In this document: positions 1-7,241 of the stretch, one piece after another | How the letters are laid out: every line of letters starts with the position of its first letter | How positions within the stretch are numbered: position 1 is the stretch's first letter | Source of the DNA: a virus | Length of the DNA: 23,742 nucleotides | Strand: one strand, 5' to 3' | Virus record (IMG/VR): IMGVR_UViG_3300046536_000225 | Location: 1 to 23,742 of that record | Program-made: the position numbers and the translations under genes | The notes under the pieces: model-generated | Told to the model about the DNA's origin: nothing | Database searches by the model: none | What the model saw: only the letters and a program-made list of their open reading frames with translations

Positions 1-44
1 GATTTAGGTCTCCGGTGCGGACACGTTGGAAATTTCATCTATTA

Positions 45-791
45 ATGAGCAAAATCCTCCTAGCGCTTCAGTTCTGGCAGGGCGACAAGGACGCCGCAAT
101 CAAGCTTGCGCACTTTTTGGCCAGCCTGGAGCCGAAGCACTCGGAAATCGCTGATTTTTTGCTCGTTCAGCGCTTCGATACGGTGGTATCTGACGAAGAC
201 CGTAAGGTGTTAGACACCCTGTCTCGAAAATTCAACCTTTACGCCTACCGGAGCCGCCGAAAGGGCACCGGATGGCCCAACGGGTGCAACGACCTTTGGC
301 GTTCGACGATGGAGTGGGTTGCTTCGATGATTGAATCTCGGCGGGTCCCCCAATATAAAGCGATTTTCACTTTTGAGGCGGACGGCGGACCTATTTTTCG
401 AGATTGGGTTGCGCGGCTCTCGCAAGCATGGGACGAGGCCAATGCAAAGGGGCCTGTGGTGCAGGCCGGGCCTATGGTTTCGGGCCCCGGCATCAATTTG
501 CATATCAACGGCAACTGCATGTTGTCTTGCGACAAAAAATTTTTAGACTTCGTCACTCGGCGCATTGGGGAAATCCCGGTTTGGGGCGGATGGGACTATC
601 TCTTCGCCGGGGAATTCAAGAAACGCGGGTGGGCCGACATTCCGGGAATGCGAAGCTACTACGCCTCGCCGCATTTTTCAGTTGAGCAATACCAAAAAAT
701 GCGGGAAGAAAAATTAATTTGGGTTCACGGAGACAAGTCCAACGACCTGATTGAACTCGGAAAACTTTACATGGACATTCCTATATTATGA
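45..791 (+). CDS. glycosyltransferase-like phage protein (first of a tandem pair)
   Basis: The protein is 248 residues from the ATG at 45; an in-frame ATG at 15 would add ten residues, but MSKILLALQFWQGDK reads like a genuine N-terminus, a beta-strand followed by a helix as at the start of a nucleotide-sugar-binding fold. An acidic EAD motif lies near residues 111-113 inside IFTFEADGGP, where GT-A enzymes place their metal-binding DxD. A WGGWDYLF stretch near residue 182 resembles an acceptor-side segment. I infer a glycosyltransferase-like role, perhaps modifying virion or host-surface glycans, but I cannot assign a GT family or sugar. The gene overlaps the next by 4 nt, so the two are probably translationally coupled. 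No SD stands out before 45. The real start could be upstream of the window if the frame stays open, which only 44 nt of upstream sequence cannot settle. Confidence 0.55.
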   Translation: MSKILLALQFWQGDKDAAIKLAHFLASLEPKHSEIADFLLVQRFDTVVSDEDRKVLDTLSRKFNLYAYRSRRKGTGWPNGCNDLWRSTMEWVASMIESRRVPQYKAIFTFEADGGPIFRDWVARLSQAWDEANAKGPVVQAGPMVSGPGINLHINGNCMLSCDKKFLDFVTRRIGEIPVWGGWDYLFAGEFKKRGWADIPGMRSYYASPHFSVEQYQKMREEKLIWVHGDKSNDLIELGKLYMDIPIL

Positions 792-1534
792 ACGAAAACA
801 CTCTCGTAACAGCGCACGGCTACGGCGGAGACGCGCCACAAATTAAAATGCTGCTGCCGTATATGCTGCACCACCGATGCCCGGTTGCCGTGCTGTCGCC
901 GGTGGACTCTCCCATAGGGGCGCTCCAGGTCTCGACGCGCCGGGAAGTTAGTTTTCGTTCCGCAGGAAAGCGCGCATACATCGGCCAAGACTCGCTCGAC
1001 CGGCAGAAGCTTCAGATGGAGCTTATTCTTCGGCATTATCCGCAGCAGTGGTTTCTTATGAACGACTCGGACTCGGTGTGCCTGTCGCCGAAAATCCCGG
1101 ACTACGTTTACCAGGACCCAAACATAGTTTGGTCAAATATGGTGGACGACTCCGGCGTGCATCCGATGGCGGAGCGATTGAAAGTGGCTCCTGGGTATCC
1201 TTGGCCACAACTCGCTTTTCAGCCGCCCTATTTCATGCATCGGACTGCGATTGAAAAAATTGTCGCCGTGGCGGACTCTGTGAAGGCGGACCCGCGCACG
1301 CCGTTCCTCGACTGGGCAATCATGGCCTGGACGGTGAAGGCCGGGCTCGCATACAAAGGCTTTCCGGACGGCGCGTCCTGCGCGACGTGCCCCGAACTGC
1401 CCGCCGGTTTAGAGATAATGGAGAGGCTCGTGCGCGAGGAAGGAAAAATTTTTGTTCACTCGGTGAAGACGCTGCCGCCCCTGATGGCTATCGCGCGCGC
1501 CCGGCTCGCATACAAGCAGGCGCACGGGCTTTAA
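788..1534 (+). CDS. glycosyltransferase-like phage protein with DSD motif
   Basis: The protein has 248 residues, starting at an ATG that overlaps the stop of the previous gene (ATGA arrangement). The core is LMNDSDSVCLSP at about residues 90-101: hydrophobic residues followed by D-S-D (93-95), the layout of a GT-A DxD metal/nucleotide-sugar site. The N-terminus (residues 5-45, TLVTAHGYGGDAPQ then PVAVLSPVDSP) looks like a Rossmann-type half domain. A DWAIMAW stretch near residue 178 may hold a catalytic Asp. Known families with this architecture transfer sugars from nucleotide-sugar donors. What is modified here is unknown; the position just ahead of the capsid gene makes virion glycosylation possible but unproven. 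The tandem pair with the 45-791 protein may be an old duplication or two steps of one pathway. Confidence 0.55.
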   Translation: MNENTLVTAHGYGGDAPQIKMLLPYMLHHRCPVAVLSPVDSPIGALQVSTRREVSFRSAGKRAYIGQDSLDRQKLQMELILRHYPQQWFLMNDSDSVCLSPKIPDYVYQDPNIVWSNMVDDSGVHPMAERLKVAPGYPWPQLAFQPPYFMHRTAIEKIVAVADSVKADPRTPFLDWAIMAWTVKAGLAYKGFPDGASCATCPELPAGLEIMERLVREEGKIFVHSVKTLPPLMAIARARLAYKQAHGL

Positions 1535-1572
1535 AGCGCTGCACTGCGGCACAACATGTGCGATGCTGTAGC

Positions 1573-2040
1573 GTGAAGACGTGTAAAAAGTGCGGCGTAG
1601 AGAAACCGCTGGACCAGTTCAATCGGGATACCGGAAACCGAGATGGGCTCAAGGGGCAATGCCGGGCGTGCCAAAAGGTCTATTGTGACCGGTATCATTC
1701 GATGCATGCTGTTCGATTGGCTGCGGAGCAGCGCGCCCGGCACACAGCAGACCCCTCAAAACATCGGATGATTTTTAGAAAATCGTTTTTAAAGACCCGG
1801 TATAATCTCACCCCCGCGCAATATGACGCCCTGTTGGTTAAGCAAGGTGGGGGTTGCGCGATATGCGGCGAGCCGTGTCCCTCCGGAGACCGGCTTTCGG
1901 TTGACCACATTCACGACACAAATCCTCCGGTTGTCCGAGGACTTTTGTGTTGCAACTGCAATCGCGCGATTGGACTTCTGAAAGATTCTGCCGACCGGTG
2001 CGAGACAGCCGCATGGTATCTCCGCAATTTTCGAGCTTGA
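1573..2040 (+). CDS. recombination endonuclease VII-like HNH endonuclease
   Basis: The protein has 155 residues from the GTG at 1573; another in-frame GTG at 1558 would add five. I chose 1573 because the family typically begins MKxCxKCG, as seen here. The N-terminus carries a zinc knuckle (C4, C7, C30, C33), often found in phage homing endonucleases. The C-terminal half has the endonuclease VII signature: CAIC (C95-C98), DHIH (D111, H112, H114) and GLLCCNCNRAIG with C126, C129 and N130, giving two CxxC pairs for structural zinc and a beta-beta-alpha metal nuclease core. T4 endonuclease VII resolves branched DNA; many short relatives in phages behave as free-standing homing endonucleases. It lies between the glycosyltransferase pair and the capsid gene, and homing or insertion there is likely. 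No strong SD is visible. The frame is also open upstream inside the previous gene, which I regard as chance. Confidence 0.8.
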   Translation: MKTCKKCGVEKPLDQFNRDTGNRDGLKGQCRACQKVYCDRYHSMHAVRLAAEQRARHTADPSKHRMIFRKSFLKTRYNLTPAQYDALLVKQGGGCAICGEPCPSGDRLSVDHIHDTNPPVVRGLLCCNCNRAIGLLKDSADRCETAAWYLRNFRA

Positions 2041-2204
2041 CAATTTCTTCCGTTCCCGAGACTACTCCATGACGCCTTAACAGTCCTCGACGGCGCACAG
2101 GAACGGCCTAACTAATCGGTTCGCTGGCCAAGAATCGAAACTGGAGTCTCGCAGTAATTTTTGAGACGCCTGATGGACGGGGATGAATCGGTCCAAATAG
2201 TTAG
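2041..2204 (+). other. non-coding stretch after the endonuclease gene
   Basis: No frame here gives a convincing protein; all three + frames have stops. Two small inverted repeats are visible: GTCTC 2146-2150 with GAGAC 2163-2167, and TGGAC 2174-2178 with GTCCA 2191-2195. A TTGACA hexamer at 2037-2042 overlaps the endonuclease stop but has no good -10 box 16-18 nt downstream. The stretch could be the 3' part of the mobile unit carrying the endonuclease, or a leader of the capsid gene. I could not assemble a group I intron core from it. Confidence 0.4.
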
Positions 2205-2321
2205 GGCAAACATATCGCATTTTTCTGTGATGACCCTTCGGCATTATCCGACATTGCCTCGAAGGACACGAATAGAATCGTTGGAACCATAGCCAAGGCA
2301 CTGGCTGCAAACGCTCCTTAC
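2205..2321 (+). other. in-frame coding-like extension upstream of the capsid ATG, without a normal start
   Basis: The capsid frame is open from just after the TAG at 2202-2204. From about 2229 it reads like real protein: DDPSALSDIASKDTNRIV then GTIAKALAANAPY, running smoothly into the MNVIQGG of the capsid protein. There is no in-frame ATG, GTG or TTG here, only ATC 2214, ATT 2253, AAT 2271, CTG 2301 and AAC 2310. The ATG at 2322 has no SD. A purine run, GAAGGA at 2261-2266, lies 4 nt before AAT 2271. The true capsid N-terminus may therefore use a non-canonical start, or an upstream exon or displaced start may have been separated by the endonuclease insertion. Confidence 0.5.
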
Positions 2322-3530
2322 ATGAACGTGATTCAGGGCGGAGTATTTCCGTCCGGGACTAGTGATGCTATAAGGTCCGTGGTCCAGATGCAAGCCGCCC
2401 CTGGCGACTCGCTGGCCATTCCCACATTTGTCTGTGATACGGACATTTGCGGTCAGACCGGTCACCAGGACCTTACTGACACCGTGGAATTCACCCTCCG
2501 CCTGGAATCGTTCCGTGGCCGTGGTCCGAATATCTGCGTCAAGAAAGGCTACGCCGCCTTCAAGGGCAGCTACGTCATGGCCGAAGACAGCTTGAAAAAG
2601 CTCGTGGTCCAATACATCAACGCCGACATTCGCGCGCAGTTGTATTTGCGGTCCGCCAGCAAGTTCACGGCTAACGCCAATTACGATTTCAACTCGCTGT
2701 TCACCGGCGGGCTCGAAACCGACCTGGGCGTCAAATTCGCGCCTCTGTTGCCTACCGGTCCCATGACCTTCAAGGCTCTGCACTTCATCGCTCGCTATAT
2801 GCGGGAAGTTCTTTTCGCGGAATGGTATTCCCAAGACCAGGGCATGCCGCATTTCCGTTTCATCGGCGGCTCCGACCAAGTGGAATATTTCCGCTCGGAA
2901 GTTGGCGTCCAGAACGTGATGGTTGCTCTGACCACCGGCGGCTACAAGATGGGTGAAACCACTCTGACCGCTTATTCGTTCGAGCAGTCGCCCGCTTACC
3001 GTGGCATCGCCTTCGGCGTTGACCAGCGCCCGCTCCGTGCTACCGGCTTCAATGCTGACGGCACCCTGGCCCTCGTTGACCCTGTCACCATCGTCGCTAA
3101 CCCGGCGCGTGGCGTGGCGTTCGCGAAACCGAATCCCGCTTGGCTGAATGCAGCCTATGAAGTGGGCATCCTCATTGCTGACGGCAGCTTTGAACGGCTC
3201 GTTCCCGAGAAGTATGTCGGCGAAGGCTCGTTCAAGTTCGCTCCGCAGCTTCATATGGGCGCGTTGGAATGGCACTACCAGATTGACAATCAGTGCAATC
3301 AGTGGGGCGATTTCGGCTGGCACAAATACCAGATTACCCGTGCTTACCGGCCTCTGCGCCCGCAGCACATCGTGCCGATTCTGTATAGCCGCTGCACTGC
3401 TGACCTGGGCCTCGTTGCTTGTAGCAATCCTAGCTCCAGCAACTTCAGCGGAGCGGACAGCTTCGTGGACATTGGGGTTTGCGGAGACAATGAGTCGCCG
3501 GTCGTAGGGCCGGGCGTTCCGACTCTGTAA
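2322..3530 (+). CDS. probable major capsid protein
   Basis: The protein has at least 402 residues from the ATG at 2322; the coding signal extends upstream (see 2205-2321). It is soluble-looking, with no signal peptide, membrane segment or repeats. The N-terminal MNVIQGGVFPSGTSD, followed by VVQMQAAPGDSL and RGRGPNICVKKGYAAFK, is what I associate with large phage capsid/coat proteins of uncultivated podovirus-like phages, though I cannot name a profile. Codons end mostly in C or in the bases preferred by strongly expressed genes, unlike its neighbours, which fits the most abundant virion protein. A strong terminator follows directly at 3558-3587, also typical for a highly transcribed capsid gene. 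There are several Cys residues near residues 38-75 and at the C-terminus (C354, C367, C391). An alternative is another abundant virion shell or tube protein. Confidence 0.65.
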   Translation: MNVIQGGVFPSGTSDAIRSVVQMQAAPGDSLAIPTFVCDTDICGQTGHQDLTDTVEFTLRLESFRGRGPNICVKKGYAAFKGSYVMAEDSLKKLVVQYINADIRAQLYLRSASKFTANANYDFNSLFTGGLETDLGVKFAPLLPTGPMTFKALHFIARYMREVLFAEWYSQDQGMPHFRFIGGSDQVEYFRSEVGVQNVMVALTTGGYKMGETTLTAYSFEQSPAYRGIAFGVDQRPLRATGFNADGTLALVDPVTIVANPARGVAFAKPNPAWLNAAYEVGILIADGSFERLVPEKYVGEGSFKFAPQLHMGALEWHYQIDNQCNQWGDFGWHKYQITRAYRPLRPQHIVPILYSRCTADLGLVACSNPSSSNFSGADSFVDIGVCGDNESPVVGPGVPTL

Positions 3531-3557
3531 CCGCTCTTAGGGGTAGGGGAACACTGA

Positions 3558-3587
3558 GGGGCGGCAGCCAACACTGCCGCCCCTTTT
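3558..3587 (+). terminator. Rho-independent terminator after the capsid gene
   Basis: A perfect 10-bp GC-rich stem (GGGGCGGCAG / CTGCCGCCCC) with a 6-nt loop CCAACA is followed at once by TTTT. It lies 28 nt after the capsid stop and should separate capsid transcription from the genes beyond it or make a stable 3' end for abundant capsid mRNA. This is the only textbook intrinsic terminator I found in the window. Confidence 0.9.
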
Positions 3588-3616
3588 ATCAACAATCAAT
3601 TTTTTCAAGTTAGACT

Positions 3617-4261
3617 ATGTCAGACACAACCTTCAGACAGGGGGACAACCAATACAATATCCTCCGCAAAATTCTCGATACGCTAAACGGCACAGGCGGC
3701 ACCGGCGGAAGCACGGGCACAACTGTATCCGGCAATGTAGGCGTCACGGGTAACGTCACCGTAGTTCAACCTACGGGCTCGCAACTCAACGCTGCTGTAA
3801 CCGGCAACGTGGGCGGCAAAACGACCGTCATCAAAGACGCCACTGCTGTCACTGCTTCCGCATATTCTGCGGGCAACGCAGTAGGCGGCAAACGCACTCT
3901 AACCGGCGCGCTTACTTCGGTAGGCACTGGTATTTTAGAGTCCATCATCGTTCTGGACCGGGCCAATCAAAAGGCCGCTCTGGACATTTTCATTTTCGAC
4001 GCAGACCCAACGGCTGCCACCATCACCGACAAGGCTGCGTTCGTTTTCTCGACTGACGACCTAAAAGTCATCGCCCACGTTTCCGTGGCGGCTTCTGACT
4101 ACGTCACCGTGAACAGCAAAGCGGTAGCGCACGAGACCAGCTTGGGTATCGCTCTCAAAGCGTCCGGCACTTCTCTGTGGGCTGCTGTGGTTACTTCAGG
4201 AACGCCGACCTTCGCAGCGACCACCGACGTTCAAATCACCTTCGGCATCTTGCAGGACTAA
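3617..4261 (+). CDS. virion-associated protein, conserved phage structural family
   Basis: The protein has 214 residues. Residues 1-25 are polar and helical, then comes a Gly/Thr-rich linker (about 26-48, NGTGGTGGSTGTT), short repeats of GNVGVTGNVTVV type, and a beta-rich C-terminal domain. That domain, from about residue 72 (ATAVTASAYSAGNAVGG) to the terminal ITFGILQD, matches a pattern I recognise from many tailed-phage virion proteins, roughly ...TAsAYaaGdavGg...L.v.LtiLqD, whose role is usually unassigned. No signal peptide. The start has no strong SD and follows the capsid terminator by about 30 nt, so a promoter may lie near 3590-3616, though I see no convincing one. The stop overlaps the next start by 1 nt (TAATG). 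Confidence 0.6.
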   Translation: MSDTTFRQGDNQYNILRKILDTLNGTGGTGGSTGTTVSGNVGVTGNVTVVQPTGSQLNAAVTGNVGGKTTVIKDATAVTASAYSAGNAVGGKRTLTGALTSVGTGILESIIVLDRANQKAALDIFIFDADPTAATITDKAAFVFSTDDLKVIAHVSVAASDYVTVNSKAVAHETSLGIALKASGTSLWAAVVTSGTPTFAATTDVQITFGILQD

Positions 4262-5628
4262 TGCCTAATCCAGTCATCAACCGGCGGAGTGGCGGCATTT
4301 TTCGCTGCCCCGCTATTCGGGTGGGCGGGTTGCTACTCGATACTATCGAGTCTTATGCAAACGCCGCCCCCTTGAACGGATTGGCGGGCGGCACGGGATG
4401 GTGCAAGCTTTCCAGTTACACTGACCGCACCAACTATCTTGCTATTCAAACGCTCGACACAATGGAGTCCTATTCCAACGGCTCTAATCTTTATAGTTTG
4501 AACGGTGGCACCGGATGGGCCGGAGCGTATGACTCGGACAATGTCACTTCGGACATTCCAGGAAACGCCTGGGCTACTGCCGCAGGTGCGACGCTCACAA
4601 TCCCGATTACGGCGCAGGGTGGTTTTCCTGGCTACACCTACCAGTGGAATAAGAACGGGGTAGCAATGACCAACTCCGGGAACGCATCCGGCGTCACCAC
4701 GGCGACGCTCACGCTTACAAACTACCAGTCTGCAAATGATGACGCCGTCTATACTATAAGCATCACAGACACGAGCGGAAGGGCAGCGTTTGTGTCGATG
4801 GGATGCACTACTGCTATTGCCTCCTCTGCAACTTCGCTTTGGGCTACTAGGGTAGTCGCCAATGGTGGACACTGGCCTAGTGCTACTACGATTGCAGCGA
4901 CCGCAGCATTCGACGCCTCTGTGGCGGGAATTAGGTCCACCCTTTATCACGTCAACTTGATTGCACCGGATAGCATTACCGCCGCTCTGACTCCTTTCAT
5001 TGCGGATTATGGGTTTACCTATTACGGAAGTCACAGCCACGGCGGCACCGGTGCTACCGTGAACATGAATGGAATCATTGGCAACGGAACGGTGTATGAC
5101 ACCGTTGACCCTAGCACTATTCCATCCTTCACTTCGGGAAATATGGCCTGGAGTATGTATATTTCTCCGGGGGTTCCCGCGATAGATAACTTTTTGATTG
5201 GGTATGTTTCGGACGTTGGCGGAAACCGGCCAGGATTAGGCGGGAATTCTAGAAGCGCTTTTAACGGAACCGCTTCCGCGTTCAATGGATTAGAGACCGC
5301 AGGCATTGATATAGCTGTTACTCTCGGGACACTTGGATACTTTATGATGGACTCCCGGACCACCACAACGTCGCACGTTCTATACGCGGCGAGTTCTACT
5401 GTTGCCTGGGCATCTGTAGGGACTGGAAATGCGGCGAATTCACAAGGTCCAGTCTCAAGACTGAAGGGATTCTTAGGTAATCAGAATTATGAGGGCGGGC
5501 ACTGGTATGCTAACAACACCCGAATCTCTTTTTACGGAATACATGACGGTCTAAGTTCTGCAAACGGACAAACTCTTTTCAACGCAACGCAAGCTTTCCG
5601 GGTAGCACTCGGCGGAGGATACGCTTAA
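4261..5628 (+). CDS. fibre/adhesion-like virion protein with an Ig-like domain
   Basis: The protein has 455 residues. I chose the ATG at 4261 because it overlaps the previous TAA and because earlier in-frame starts lie inside the neighbouring gene. Near the N-terminus a motif is repeated: DTIESYANAAPLNGLAGGTGW (about 31-51) and DTMESYSNGSNLYSLNGGTG (about 69-88). Residues about 109-180 look like an Ig-fold domain: GYTYQWNKNGVAM, then LTLTNYQSANDDAVYTIS, with the Trp and Tyr of Ig strands C and F. The rest is beta-rich and Gly/Ser/Thr/Asn-rich, typical of phage fibres or surface decorations. Such Ig-like domains on virions are thought to bind surface carbohydrates weakly. The precise virion location is not visible from sequence. 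Confidence 0.55.
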   Translation: MPNPVINRRSGGIFRCPAIRVGGLLLDTIESYANAAPLNGLAGGTGWCKLSSYTDRTNYLAIQTLDTMESYSNGSNLYSLNGGTGWAGAYDSDNVTSDIPGNAWATAAGATLTIPITAQGGFPGYTYQWNKNGVAMTNSGNASGVTTATLTLTNYQSANDDAVYTISITDTSGRAAFVSMGCTTAIASSATSLWATRVVANGGHWPSATTIAATAAFDASVAGIRSTLYHVNLIAPDSITAALTPFIADYGFTYYGSHSHGGTGATVNMNGIIGNGTVYDTVDPSTIPSFTSGNMAWSMYISPGVPAIDNFLIGYVSDVGGNRPGLGGNSRSAFNGTASAFNGLETAGIDIAVTLGTLGYFMMDSRTTTTSHVLYAASSTVAWASVGTGNAANSQGPVSRLKGFLGNQNYEGGHWYANNTRISFYGIHDGLSSANGQTLFNATQAFRVALGGGYA

Positions 5629-5632
5629 TTTT

Positions 5633-6310
5633 ATGGCTTCAACAATCGTAGTTAGAACAATCAGTGCGGTGACAGAGACCGCGATTCAAATGAGTAACTC
5701 GTCTTGGGCGCGGCCTATTACTCTGCCGTCAACTTGGTCCAAGGTCCGAATTGGTATCCGGGTCCACTGGGCTCCATCCGTTTCTCCAGGGGCAGGGACT
5801 AACTTTGTTCTTGGATTAGGCTCCGGAATCACCAACATCATCGGCGACTACTCAACTACAAATTTTGTAGGCGTGTCTTCCAACGGCAGTTATACTATCT
5901 CTAGTGGCCAGTGGCAAAATTTCGTGAACAATGCGGTAACCAAGGTGGGCACGGCTTACACTGTCGGAACCGCCATTGATAACGCCAACATAAAATTCTT
6001 ACCGGTTAATGCAGCGGCCACGGCGGACCGAGCAGTAATTTTTGTTGAGATTACAAAAGGAAGCCCAAACTATACGCTAGATGTTCTGATGGGGAACGCA
6101 GTTTTTGACGTATCGGCTGCGACTTTTTTGACTCAAGTTCAGCAAGCCGTCCCAGCCTTTGGAGGCGGTGGATACTCCTATGGCAGTAACGGAGCTAAGA
6201 CAATCGCCTTCAGCGAGTCGAATGGCGTGCTTAACTCGGTTCAATGCTGGTGGAATACTACCGCGTCTCTGGCGGAAATTTGCGACCTAGCCGTGGTTCT
6301 ACTCGCCTAA
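5633..6310 (+). CDS. hypothetical virion protein, beta-rich
   Basis: The protein has 225 residues and starts 4 nt after the previous stop. GGAGG at 5614-5618 is rather far (14 nt) to be a good SD. I do not recognise a family. It is rich in Ser, Thr, Gly, Asn and Val with few charged residues, and has a Gly run near residue 180 (FGGGGYSYGSNG), as in fibre or adhesin head domains. There is no signal peptide and no clear membrane segment. Its position after the Ig-like protein, with similar composition, suggests a fibre partner or second adhesion subunit, which is inference only. Confidence 0.5.
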   Translation: MASTIVVRTISAVTETAIQMSNSSWARPITLPSTWSKVRIGIRVHWAPSVSPGAGTNFVLGLGSGITNIIGDYSTTNFVGVSSNGSYTISSGQWQNFVNNAVTKVGTAYTVGTAIDNANIKFLPVNAAATADRAVIFVEITKGSPNYTLDVLMGNAVFDVSAATFLTQVQQAVPAFGGGGYSYGSNGAKTIAFSESNGVLNSVQCWWNTTASLAEICDLAVVLLA

Positions 6311-6315
6311 CTCCC

Positions 6316-6570
6316 ATGCAATCAGGATTTCAAAATAGGCTCATTTCTCTGGCGGGCATCAACATCACCCTGGAGGGAATTCATCGCTTTGTGGGGCAGG
6401 TCACCCCGTATCTCTCTACAATGCTGACCATAGTCCAACTTGTCGCCGGTGTTCTCACAGTCATCCATATATTTAGAAAAAATCGTTATGAAGAAGTTCG
6501 CACTCGCCGTATTACTAAGCGCGCTCGTCGTCGCCGGAGCCGGTTGCAGTCTCATCCCGAAGAAAGTTGA
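6316..6570 (+). CDS. small single-span membrane protein (holin-like candidate)
   Basis: The protein has 84 residues from the ATG at 6316; longer in-frame starts lie inside the previous gene. One hydrophobic segment at about residues 33-53 (YLSTMLTIVQLVAGVLTVIH) is followed by a strongly basic tail with many Arg. Small membrane proteins with a charged tail next to a lipoprotein gene are common in phage lysis cassettes, so a holin or inner-membrane spanin-like role is possible; I see no endolysin beside it, which weakens this. The last 83 nt overlap the start of the next gene in another frame, so the Arg-rich tail is overprinted on the lipoprotein signal peptide. Confidence 0.5.
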   Translation: MQSGFQNRLISLAGINITLEGIHRFVGQVTPYLSTMLTIVQLVAGVLTVIHIFRKNRYEEVRTRRITKRARRRRSRLQSHPEES

Positions 6571-7240
6571 ATTCTTTCAGGATAAGGTTCACAAGTTCCC
6601 TGTTGCGACTGAGACGCAGAAAGAGTTGCAGCGAGAAGTCGCTCAGAAGGCCAACGAGAAAGCCTCTGATACTCTGCACGCCGCTTTGGCTGAGGGGTCT
6701 AGCACTAATGTTCTTGCCCCTGCTGTGGAGACTGAAAAACTCACTGCGGTCGTGGCGGAATCGGTAGGCGCGCCCGCAAAGCCGACTGCGAACCTGGAGA
6801 CCGACAGGCTGGTCAACTCGCTGCGCGCGCAGATTGCGAAGCTGGAGAAGAAGGTGGACTCCTTCGCAGAAGACAACAACCAGAACGCCGGAAAGAAAAT
6901 CGAAGGCACCGGTCTGATTTCTGTTCCCTATTTTTTGTATGCGGGCGGGGTCGTGTTAGTGCTGTTCATTTTCTGGCATCTGGCAAAAACTGCACTGACC
7001 GTTGCATCGGCGGCAAACCCCGGCGCTGCCGTGGGCGTGGGCGCGATGAATGTCGCGGGCACCCTAGCAGGCAAGGGATTTACTCAGGTGGTTGCGGGCG
7101 GCAAATCATTCTTGTCCTGGGTGGAAAAGGAAGTTTCTGACCCTGCGCTAAAGGCGAAAATCGCAGACGCTTTTACGACGGCGCAAAAGACTGCGCAAGA
7201 CCACGACGTTAAGGCTGTGGTTGACAACTTGATTAAGTAA
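6488..7240 (+). CDS. phage lipoprotein with a second membrane segment
   Basis: The protein has 250 residues from the ATG at 6488, chosen because MKKFALAVLLSALVVAGAGC is a classic lipoprotein signal peptide with the acceptor Cys at residue 20; the -3 residue is Gly rather than the usual Leu. Residues about 24-60 are polar (VEFFQDKVHKFP, then KELQREVAQKA), residues about 104-125 (LVNSLRAQIAKLEKKV) look like a short coiled coil, and residues about 142-166 (PYFLYAGGVVLVLFIFWHLA) form a strong membrane span, followed by a small-residue-rich segment and a charged helical C-terminus. A lipoprotein anchor plus a downstream membrane span recalls unimolecular spanins, which bridge outer and inner membranes, but the protein is longer than those and has a sizeable C-terminal domain. 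Its start is nested in the upstream gene. Confidence 0.6.
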   Translation: MKKFALAVLLSALVVAGAGCSLIPKKVEFFQDKVHKFPVATETQKELQREVAQKANEKASDTLHAALAEGSSTNVLAPAVETEKLTAVVAESVGAPAKPTANLETDRLVNSLRAQIAKLEKKVDSFAEDNNQNAGKKIEGTGLISVPYFLYAGGVVLVLFIFWHLAKTALTVASAANPGAAVGVGAMNVAGTLAGKGFTQVVAGGKSFLSWVEKEVSDPALKAKIADAFTTAQKTAQDHDVKAVVDNLIK

Positions 7241-7241
7241 T

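Noticed and set aside
1535-2240. Group I intron interrupting the capsid gene
   Set aside because: GAGACT (2058-2063) and AGTCCTC (2081-2087) could mimic a P7 helix with one bulge, but the gap between them is too short for P3' and P8, and no 5' exon was found.
2244-3368. Long minus-strand frame opposite the capsid gene (374 residues)
   Set aside because: It mirrors the codon bias of the + strand gene and crosses its start; composition is unnatural and no neighbouring minus-strand gene supports it.
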